Shown here: positions 24,478 through 30,433 of the stretch, one piece after another
How the letters are laid out: every line of letters starts with the position of its first letter
Numbering within the stretch: position 1 is the stretch's first letter
From: Citrobacter freundii
GTDB lineage: Bacteria > Bacteroidota > Bacteroidia > Chitinophagales > Chitinophagaceae
DNA length: 30,433 nt
Direction: 5' to 3'
NCBI GenBank assembly: GCA_003243445.1
Contig: QFQQ01000072.1
Coordinates: forward strand, 1-30,433
The notes under the pieces: model-generated
Database searches by the model: none
Told to the model about the DNA's origin: nothing
The model's input: only the letters and a program-made list of their open reading frames with translations
Position numbers and translations under genes: made by a program

Positions 24478-24855
24478 TCAAAGGTTATTCACCTTTCTGT
24501 ATATCGACTTGGAAATGTTCGAAGTAAAAAAGTTGACTAATATGCCCAGCTTCAACCCTGATAATTTCAGGTAAGTCAAAAGCTGCTTATGGTGAACTTC
24601 TTCCAAATTCTTGGTAGATTTTATTTCGACTGCAACAAGATCATTTACGATAAGGTCCACTCTGTATCCTTTTTCGAGACGGACATTATCATGAATGACA
24701 GGCAGAGGAACCTGTCTCTTAACAGACAGTCCCAATTTTTCCAACTCGTATACAAGAAGTGCTTCATAAACCGATTCCAGCAGACCTGGACCAAGTTTAT
24801 TGAACACTTTGAATATCGCACCACGTATCAGGTATGAAATATCATTTTCATTCAT
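24478..24855 (-). CDS. GxxExxY protein (PDDEXK nuclease-like)
   Basis: A 125-residue small protein of the GxxExxY family, related to the PD-(D/E)XK nuclease fold; its cellular role is not established. The name-giving motif is GLLESVY (Gly24, Glu27, Tyr30). The nuclease-like core is YRVDLIV (Asp67) and VAVEIKS (Glu77, Lys79), followed by Gln91 in HHKQLLTYL, so all expected catalytic residues appear present. The start is the ATG at 24853-24855. The gene points opposite to nrdB and nrdA, splits the two, and is visibly richer in A and T than its neighbours, suggesting insertion or transfer. Foldback N ends 26 bases past its stop codon. Confidence 0.9.
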   Translation of the reverse strand: MNENDISYLIRGAIFKVFNKLGPGLLESVYEALLVYELEKLGLSVKRQVPLPVIHDNVRLEKGYRVDLIVNDLVAVEIKSTKNLEEVHHKQLLTYLKLSGLKLGILVNFFTSNISKSIYRKVNNL

Positions 24856-24975
24856 GAAACGAACTTAACACCTGATCACAGGTTATACCATGAGAAAAAA
24901 AAAGATAAAAATGTTTTTTTCCTGAACAGAAATTGATCAAAAGAGAAACTACTAACCTATATAAATATATCTGCT

Positions 24976-27402
24976 ATGCAAGTAATCAAAAGAGACGGAA
25001 AAAAGGAGAGCGTGAAATTCGACAAGATCACTGCTCGTATAGAAAAGCTATGCTATGGGCTGGACAGAAGATTCGTAAACTCGATTGATGTAGCAAAGAA
25101 AGTTATTGAAGGATTGTACGATGGTGTAACCACTACAGAACTCGATAACCTCGCTGCTGAAACTGCGGCTTCACTGACGGTGAAGCACCCTGATTATGCA
25201 TTGCTCGCAAGCCGTATCGCGGTGAGCAACCTGCATAAGAACACTACAAAGAGTTTCTCCAAAACAATGAAGATGCTCTTTGAATGCATTGATGAAAAAT
25301 CAGGCAAATATTCTCCATTGTTATCGGATGACGTATGGCAGATCATCCAGGACAATGCAGAGCTGCTTGACTCTACCATTATTTATGACCGCGATTACGG
25401 GTTTGACTATTTCGGTTTCAAAACACTGGAAAAATCTTACCTGCTGAAATTAAATGGTAAAGTGGCCGAGCGCCCCCAGCATATGTTCATGCGTGTAGCG
25501 ATCGGGATCCACAAAGAAGATATCGAAAGTGCGATCAAAACATACAACCTGATGAGCGAACGCTGGTTCACTCACGCAACGCCAACCTTATTCAACGCGG
25601 GTACTCCCAAACCGCAGATGTCATCCTGCTTCCTTCTCACGATGAAGGAAGACAGCATCGACGGTATTTATGATACACTGAAACAAACTGCCAAGATCTC
25701 CCAGAGCGCCGGTGGTATCGGCCTTGCGATCAGTGGCATCCGTGCTACAGGCAGCTATATCGGCGGCACGAATGGTACCAGCAACGGTATCATCCCGATG
25801 CTGCGTGTGTATAATGATACTGCCCGCTATGTAGATCAGGGCGGTGGTAAACGCAAGGGCGCTTTCGCTGTGTATCTCGAACCCTGGCATGCAGATGTAT
25901 TCGAGTTCCTCGATCTCCGCAAGAACCACGGTAAGGAAGAACTGCGCGCCCGCGATCTGTTCTATGCACTCTGGATCCCTGATCTGTTCATGAAACGCGT
26001 GGAAGAAGATGGCAACTGGAGCCTGTTCTGCCCTAACGAGGCACCAGGCATGCAGGAATGCTGGGGTGAAGAATTTGAAGCATTGTATACAAAATATGAA
26101 GCAGAAGGACGTGCACGCAGAACGGTGAAAGCACAAGAACTGTGGTTTGCCATCCTCGATGCACAGATCGAAACCGGTACGCCTTACCTGCTATATAAAG
26201 ATGCAGCAAACCGTAAGAGCAATCAGCAGAACCTCGGAACGATCAAGAGCTCTAACCTTTGCACAGAGATCATCGAATACACCTCTCCTGATGAAGTAGC
26301 GGTTTGTAACCTCGCTTCTCTGGCACTGCCACGTTATGTAGTGAATGGCAAATTCGATCATGAAAAATTGTATGAAGTAACTTATGAGGTAACGAAAAAC
26401 CTCAATAAGATCATCGATGGTAATTATTACCCTGTTGAGGAAGCACGCAACTCCAACCTGCGCCACCGTCCGATCGGTTTGGGTGTACAAGGCCTGGCGG
26501 ATGTATTCATCCTGATGCGCTTGCCATTCGAAAGCGATGAGGCAAGACAACTGAATAAAGAGATCTTCGAAACGATCTACTTCGCGGCAATGACTGCAAG
26601 TAAAGATCTCGCTAAAGTGGATGGTCCTTATGAGACATTTGCAGGTTCGCCTGTATCAAAAGGCATCTTCCAGTTTGATATGTGGAATGTGGAACCAACC
26701 CTTCGCTGGGATTGGTATACACTGAAAGCTGAAGTGCTGAAACATGGCGTTCGCAACTCATTGCTGGTTGCGCCAATGCCAACAGCTTCTACTTCTCAGA
26801 TCCTTGGTAACAACGAATGTTTTGAGCCATACACTTCAAATATTTATGTCCGCCGTGTACTGAGCGGTGAGTTTGTGGTGGTGAACAAACACCTGCTGAA
26901 AGACCTCGTTGACCTGAACCTGTGGACAGACGAAATGAAAAATGCGATCATGGCGAGCAACGGATCTATTCAGAAGATCAATGCGATCCCTGATCATATC
27001 AAGGAGATATACAAAACAGTTTGGGAGATCAAACAAAGAGCGATCATCGATATGGCTGCAGACCGCGGCGCGTATATCTGCCAATCGCAATCACTGAATC
27101 TCTTTGTTGATGCACCAACAACCGGTAAACTCACTTCCATGCATTTCTATGGCTGGAAGAAAGGTTTGAAAACAGGTATGTATTATCTGCGTACAAAAGC
27201 AGCTTCACAGGCGGTACAGTTCACCGTGGAAAAACAAGGCGGCAAATCTGTTGAACCACTGATCGACAAAACAAATCAGATCAGCACAGAAGGCAAAGCC
27301 GGTGATGCAGCGGTAGCGGCAGCAGCAGCGAATATTGAGCCGACGTTTGTAGAAGGTGCGGTTTGTACGATGCAGGATGGGTGTATCTCCTGCGGCTCCT
27401 AA
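24976..27402 (+). CDS. nrdA: Ribonucleoside-diphosphate reductase, alpha subunit
   Basis: An 808-residue class I R1 catalytic subunit that reduces ribonucleoside diphosphates. An N-terminal ATP-cone (residues 1 to about 90, starting MQVIKRDGKKESVKFDKI) provides allosteric activity control. Active-site residues are Cys218 (MSSCFLL), Asn427, Cys429 and Glu431 (SNLCTEI) and Cys444 (VAVCNLAS), all at the same numbers as in the human enzyme. The radical-path tyrosines lie in GMYYLRT. The C-terminal redox pair is DGCISCGS. The start is the ATG at 24976. Downstream is a strong terminator at 27494. It forms the holoenzyme with NrdB. Confidence 0.97.
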   Translation: MQVIKRDGKKESVKFDKITARIEKLCYGLDRRFVNSIDVAKKVIEGLYDGVTTTELDNLAAETAASLTVKHPDYALLASRIAVSNLHKNTTKSFSKTMKMLFECIDEKSGKYSPLLSDDVWQIIQDNAELLDSTIIYDRDYGFDYFGFKTLEKSYLLKLNGKVAERPQHMFMRVAIGIHKEDIESAIKTYNLMSERWFTHATPTLFNAGTPKPQMSSCFLLTMKEDSIDGIYDTLKQTAKISQSAGGIGLAISGIRATGSYIGGTNGTSNGIIPMLRVYNDTARYVDQGGGKRKGAFAVYLEPWHADVFEFLDLRKNHGKEELRARDLFYALWIPDLFMKRVEEDGNWSLFCPNEAPGMQECWGEEFEALYTKYEAEGRARRTVKAQELWFAILDAQIETGTPYLLYKDAANRKSNQQNLGTIKSSNLCTEIIEYTSPDEVAVCNLASLALPRYVVNGKFDHEKLYEVTYEVTKNLNKIIDGNYYPVEEARNSNLRHRPIGLGVQGLADVFILMRLPFESDEARQLNKEIFETIYFAAMTASKDLAKVDGPYETFAGSPVSKGIFQFDMWNVEPTLRWDWYTLKAEVLKHGVRNSLLVAPMPTASTSQILGNNECFEPYTSNIYVRRVLSGEFVVVNKHLLKDLVDLNLWTDEMKNAIMASNGSIQKINAIPDHIKEIYKTVWEIKQRAIIDMAADRGAYICQSQSLNLFVDAPTTGKLTSMHFYGWKKGLKTGMYYLRTKAASQAVQFTVEKQGGKSVEPLIDKTNQISTEGKAGDAAVAAAAANIEPTFVEGAVCTMQDGCISCGS

Positions 27403-27405
27403 TGG

Positions 27406-27446
27406 AACGCGAATGAGGCACGAATGGCCGCGAATCTGCGCGAATG
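27406..27446. repeat. Single arm of the period-10 (CGAAT) class
   Basis: CGAAT occurs four times at steps of 11, 10 and 10 nt, the same spacing as in element L. No complementary arm was found nearby, so this is a half-element starting four bases after the nrdA stop codon. Confidence 0.75.
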
Positions 27447-27493
27447 GGTCGTTTGCGTGTTGAAGAGGATTTAACCTGGACGTTAAACATATG

Positions 27494-27524
27494 GAGCGTG
27501 TTGCGAAAGCGGCACGCTCTTTTT
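27494..27524 (+). terminator. Intrinsic terminator of nrdA
   Basis: GAGCGTGTTGC-GAAA-GCGGCACGCTC is an 11-bp stem (two G-U pairs) closed by a GAAA tetraloop and followed by five T, 91 nt after the stop codon. Confidence 0.88.
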
Positions 27525-27535
27525 ATTACGAAAAT

Positions 27536-27637
27536 ATCTGCGTTATCTGCGCAACCTAAATAGAAGCTGTCTTATTCAACAAGAAACTCTTCATCGATAG
27601 TGAAGAAAAATCTGCGTAATCTGCGGGAACCCTACGC
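27536..27637. repeat. Two class-1 arms in the same orientation
   Basis: ATCTGCGTTATCTGCGC (27536-27552) and ATCTGCGTAATCTGCGGGA (27610-27628) lie in direct, not inverted, orientation. The second runs on into ACCCTACGC (27629-27637), like element N. It may be the remaining right half of a nested class-1 element. It ends six bases from the ABC ATPase stop codon. Confidence 0.75.
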
Positions 27638-27643
27638 CAGTCG

Positions 27644-28261
27644 TCATTTATAGTCCATAATGCTAATGACCTCCCTGCAAAAACCATATTCGGTTTTATC
27701 ATTACTGCAAACGATCACGAGTCTTTCCTTGCAATATTTTTCAATAAGATCATTGTAAAGATCAATACCTGTAAGATCAAGATTAGTGCAGGGTTCATCC
27801 AGCAATACCAGTGAGGTATCAGAGAGAATGCATTGTGCGAGCTTCACGCGTTGCTTCATTCCGGATGAATAATAACGGATCTGTTTATCAGATGCGCTTT
27901 TTAATCCAACCATTTCTATTGCTTCCTTTGTAGTAATACCAGGAAGAAAGTTTTTGAACGATTGATGAAAATCGAGGAACTCGGTCACCGTCATTTCTTC
28001 TACTACTTCAAGATAAGGAGCGCAGATAGAGATATGCTGAAATACTTTTTCAGGAGCAATAATGGCATCATTCATTTTCCATTCACATCTGCCTTCATTG
28101 AAATGCATGGAACCGCTCAATACCTGTAACAGTGTTGATTTACCAGAGCCATTTGCTCCGGTGATGGCGTAGGATTGCCCTTTGATGAATTGATAACTGA
28201 AATGGCGGAAGATCCATTCCCTGTTGAACCGTTTGCCGGCATCAGATAGGGAGATCGTCAT
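27644..28261 (-). CDS. ABC transporter ATP-binding protein with atypical Q- and H-loops
   Basis: A 205-residue ABC ATPase. The ATG at 28259-28261 is preferred (MTISLSDAGKRF); one at 28267 is possible. Walker A is GANGSGKST (35-43), the signature is YSSGMKQR (131-138) and Walker B is LVLLDEP (151-157) with Glu156 kept. Two usual residues are missing: the Q-loop position sits in ICAPYLEV with no Gln, and the H-loop reads CSNDK with no His. No permease gene is visible, so the substrate is unknown; the size recalls CcmA-type ATPases but this is not evidence. The start lies inside the end of lpxA (20-nt overlap), so the two are co-translated. Confidence 0.88.
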   Translation of the reverse strand: MTISLSDAGKRFNREWIFRHFSYQFIKGQSYAITGANGSGKSTLLQVLSGSMHFNEGRCEWKMNDAIIAPEKVFQHISICAPYLEVVEEMTVTEFLDFHQSFKNFLPGITTKEAIEMVGLKSASDKQIRYYSSGMKQRVKLAQCILSDTSLVLLDEPCTNLDLTGIDLYNDLIEKYCKERLVIVCSNDKTEYGFCREVISIMDYK

Positions 28262-29048
28262 CGCCATTGCCTTTGGTGAAGCGTTTGATAATGCCGCGGC
28301 CGCTTTCACGGATAAAGGTCAGGATCTCATCCCGTTCATCCGTTGCAGGCATTTCTTCTTCGATATATTCAACCGCCTGGCTGGTATTCATCCCCTTGTT
28401 ATATAAAACGCGGTAGATATCCAGGATCTGGTTGATCCGGTCAACGCTGAAGCCACGGCGTTTCAGACCGATCGAGTTCACACCGGCGTAACTCAAGGGG
28501 TTGCGGCCGGCCTTAATATATGGAGGAACATCTTTACCAACCAATGAACCACCGCCCACGAACGCATGCGACCCGATCTTTACGAACTGGTGAACAGCGC
28601 ACATACCGGCGAGGATCGCCCAGTCGCCGATCACCACGTGACCAGCCACCTGCGTATTGTTACTCATGATGCAATTATCGCCTACAATACAATCGTGCGC
28701 CAGGTGACAATAAGCCTGGATCAGGCAATTCTTCCCGATCACCGTTTTATCCCTGTCCTTTGTTCCGCGGTTCACGGTCACAAACTCACGGATCGTCGTC
28801 CCATCACCAATAATTACCTGCGAATATTCACCCTGGAATTTCAGGTCCTGCGGAATGGCCGCGATCACCGCTCCCGGAAAGATTCGGCAGTTCTTGCCGA
28901 TCCGGGCGCCCTCCATAATAGTTACATTGGACCCGATCCAGGTGCCATCACCTATTTCAACGTCCTGATGTATAACGGTGAAGGGGTCGATCTTCACATT
29001 TGTCGCCAATTTCGCGTTAGGGTGTATATATGTATGCGGATGGATCAT
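28242..29048 (-). CDS. lpxA: Acyl-ACP--UDP-N-acetylglucosamine O-acyltransferase
   Basis: A 268-residue left-handed beta-helix enzyme that performs the first step of lipid A synthesis in the cytosol, showing a Gram-negative envelope. Hexapeptide repeats run from about 8 to 175. The catalytic histidines are His115 and His118 in AYCHLAHDC. VHQFVKIGSHAFVGGGSLVGKDVPPY and GLKRRGFS are family hallmarks (about 152-201). The start is the ATG at 29046-29048; an upstream extension would translate the leader hairpin. It is not next to lpxC/fabZ or lpxD here. It has its own promoter candidate (29094-29101) and is divergent from the AraC-type regulator. Confidence 0.95.
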   Translation of the reverse strand: MIHPHTYIHPNAKLATNVKIDPFTVIHQDVEIGDGTWIGSNVTIMEGARIGKNCRIFPGAVIAAIPQDLKFQGEYSQVIIGDGTTIREFVTVNRGTKDRDKTVIGKNCLIQAYCHLAHDCIVGDNCIMSNNTQVAGHVVIGDWAILAGMCAVHQFVKIGSHAFVGGGSLVGKDVPPYIKAGRNPLSYAGVNSIGLKRRGFSVDRINQILDIYRVLYNKGMNTSQAVEYIEEEMPATDERDEILTFIRESGRGIIKRFTKGNGDDDLPI

Positions 29049-29062
29049 GAGTCGTATTACAA

Positions 29063-29088
29063 AAAAGCCACGTTTGTTAGTAAACGTG
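29063..29088 (-). terminator. Hairpin with T-run at the 5' end of the lpxA message
   Basis: On the minus strand CACGTTT-ACTAAC-AAACGTG is a perfect 7-bp stem followed by GCTTTTTT, ending 14 nt before the ATG. The -7 box at 29094-29101 lies five bases upstream, so the hairpin would be the very start of the transcript. It may be a stabilising 5' hairpin or an attenuator. Confidence 0.45.
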
Positions 29089-29093
29089 ACATG

Positions 29094-29101
29094 CAAAGTT
29101 A
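29094..29101 (-). promoter_or_regulatory. Candidate -7 box of lpxA
   Basis: On the minus strand the sequence reads TAACTTTG, a full match to TAnnTTTG, 45 nt upstream of the ATG. The -33 element is not clear. Confidence 0.5.
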
Positions 29102-29170
29102 GCTTTTACTGCATAAAACCGAAGTTTTTTTCATGAACGGCCTGAAAATCTGGTTTTAGTGGAAACCTTC

Positions 29171-29201
29171 TTGCTGTTTCCTGCGTTTACATGTAAATTT
29201 G
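29171..29201 (+). promoter_or_regulatory. Candidate promoter of the AraC-family regulator gene
   Basis: TTG (29171-29173), a 20-nt spacer and TAAATTTG (29194-29201) match the Bacteroidota -33/-7 pattern. The leader would be about 105 nt and contains a symmetric site TTAGTCT-CC-AGACTAA (29252-29267), a possible operator or small hairpin. Confidence 0.55.
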
Positions 29202-29313
29202 CGGTTGTCGGTAGTCTTTGGCTACTGACTGCAAATAACACATCGTTCATGTTAGTCTCCAGACTAAGAACCGAACATTTGACGTTGCCTGCCGCAGACA
29301 AACCAAGAACAAA

Positions 29314-30258
29314 ATGCACCAAGCTCCCGATATATGGACCCTGGCCTATAAACAGGCGCCGATGCAGGAACAAATGTTGCTCATTCACGAAAAAGAGCAA
29401 CAGCTTCCCGGATCTGTTCAATATTCCATCAAACGTTACAAACGTAACGCGCAATGGAATATGGAGGACACAGGCATGATGGTCTATCATTTCGAAAAAG
29501 AAAGGAACAGGGAGAGCTTTCTTGAACTGAAATTCTGCATCAGCGGAAATATCTACTGCCGCCAGAAAGATTCCGAATGCGATAAATGCAAACTCAACGC
29601 CAGTAAAGACTGCCTGATGAAGGAAGAAAGTGTTGACCTGTTGAGTTTCAAATTCACCCCATCACAGCTTTCGCAGTTCGTAAAGCCACGCCAGGTGGGC
29701 GAAAGCATGATCAGCGATGAAGTAATGGCGTTTAAACGTTCTTCATCTTTCACCAGGATCTTACCTCTTTGCGGTAAATCCCGTATGGTACTGGAAGCAA
29801 TGCTGAACAATACTTATACAGGTTCGCTCGAAAATATCTTTGTCAACGCACAGATCCAGATGCTGCTGCTTCATAGCCTGGATTGTATGGTCGGTGAAAA
29901 AGAGATCGATACGATCAGCTGTAAATTCCTCGCGAATGAAGCCGACCGGGATAAGATCGTCAAAGCCCGTGAAGTGCTGATCCAGCATATTGGTGAACCT
30001 ATCACCATCAAAGAACTCAGCCGCAAGGTGGCAATGAATGAATGTTATCTGAAAAAAGGCTTTAAGGAAATGTTCGGCACTACCATCTTCGATTTTTATC
30101 AAAGCCAGAGAATGGAACATGCGAAATATCTTTTGTATGAAAAAGGATTGAGCGTAACGGAAGTTTCATTACTGCTGGGGTATTCTTCCATTTCACATTT
30201 TTCTACTGCATTTAAGAAACATACAGGGTTGAAGCCTTGTGAGTTGTTGTTGCGATAA
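29314..30258 (+). CDS. AraC-family transcriptional regulator with a cysteine cluster
   Basis: A 314-residue DNA-binding regulator. Residues about 212-314 are the two-helix AraC domain (TIKELSRKVAMNECYLKKGFKEMFG, then VSLLLGYSSISHFSTAFKKHTG). The N-terminal sensor half resembles PchR-like AraC proteins of Bacteroidota. It has five cysteines within 26 residues: Cys75, Cys82, Cys89, Cys92 and Cys100 (including ECDKCK). This suggests metal, Fe-S or redox sensing (inference). The start is the ATG at 29314; later in-frame ATGs exist at residues 17 and 21. It is divergent from lpxA and followed by foldback P. Its targets are unknown. Confidence 0.9.
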   Translation: MHQAPDIWTLAYKQAPMQEQMLLIHEKEQQLPGSVQYSIKRYKRNAQWNMEDTGMMVYHFEKERNRESFLELKFCISGNIYCRQKDSECDKCKLNASKDCLMKEESVDLLSFKFTPSQLSQFVKPRQVGESMISDEVMAFKRSSSFTRILPLCGKSRMVLEAMLNNTYTGSLENIFVNAQIQMLLLHSLDCMVGEKEIDTISCKFLANEADRDKIVKAREVLIQHIGEPITIKELSRKVAMNECYLKKGFKEMFGTTIFDFYQSQRMEHAKYLLYEKGLSVTEVSLLLGYSSISHFSTAFKKHTGLKPCELLLR

Positions 30259-30267
30259 GATTGAGTG

Positions 30268-30433
30268 GCGTAAGGCTCCCGCAGATTTACGCAGAGATAA
30301 AACACGCAGATGCGCAGATGGTCTGTTAAACAAGGGAGTCATCTGCGTATCTGTGCAAGCAAATAGAGAAATATTCAATTCCTTCAGGACGCTTCAACAG
30401 CAGTAAGCGTAAAATCTGCGAAATCAGCGGGAA
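30268..30433. repeat. Class-1 foldback element P at the right window edge
   Basis: The left end GCGTAAGGCTCCCGCAG (30268-30284) leads to inner arms about 30312-30328 and 30340-30356 (14 of 17 paired). The right part 30374-30433 repeats bases 1-60 of the window at 57 of 60 positions and ends in CAGCGGGAA, the partly complementary partner of the left end. The element begins 10 bases after the regulator stop codon. Confidence 0.85.

Noticed and set aside
24229..24975. Complete insertion sequence around the GxxExxY gene
   Set aside because: No transposase, no terminal inverted repeats bracketing the gene, and no target duplication seen; the foldback lies on one side only.
1..30433. Window as a closed circle because both ends match
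   Set aside because: The 60-nt ends differ at three positions and are a dispersed repeat; the genes are chromosomal housekeeping genes with no replication or partition gene.

Overview
The window reads as a chromosomal segment of an aerobic member of the Bacteroidota, most likely the family Chitinophagaceae. The reasons are Bacteroidota-only protein families (DUF6607, DUF6686, DUF4920, HmuY), starts without Shine-Dalgarno sequences, and several upstream boxes fitting the Bacteroidota -7 consensus TAnnTTTG. All calls come from reading the sequence; no database search was run.

Layout. Positions 159-4867 (minus strand) hold a heme/iron uptake operon: a TonB-dependent receptor with heme-receptor FRAP/NPNL boxes, a HmuY-family lipoprotein and a DUF6607 protein. 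Positions 5314-15166 hold all nine C5-pathway steps from glutamyl-tRNA to protoheme. hemA-hemC-hemD-hemE are packed or overlapping on the minus strand, followed by hemF, hemB and hemL. hemH and hemJ lie on the plus strand. A PepSY membrane protein faces hemJ tail to tail. From 17157 to 22323 come minus-strand accessory genes: DUF4920, a di-heme cytochrome c peroxidase, a nitroreductase, a DUF6686 protein and a TPR lipoprotein-like protein. From 23257 to 27402 lie nrdB and nrdA (class I ribonucleotide reductase), separated by an oppositely oriented GxxExxY (PDDEXK-like) gene. The right end has lpxA overlapping an ABC ATPase gene, divergent from an AraC-family regulator.

The most striking feature is the spacer DNA. 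Almost every junction without tightly packed genes carries a long foldback (inverted-repeat) element. There are several unrelated sequence classes, with arms up to 41 bp perfect and loops of 8 to about 135 nt. Within most classes the arms are built from a short word repeated at a constant step of 7, 9 or 10-11 nt. Several elements abut or supply the stop codon of the adjacent gene. Some classes share a terminal motif, roughly GCGTA(A/G)GG. The window starts and ends with two copies of one 60-nt repeat segment (57/60 identical).

Together the genes couple heme synthesis, heme or iron acquisition and heme-using or redox enzymes. The unexplained system here is the family of patterned intergenic foldbacks.
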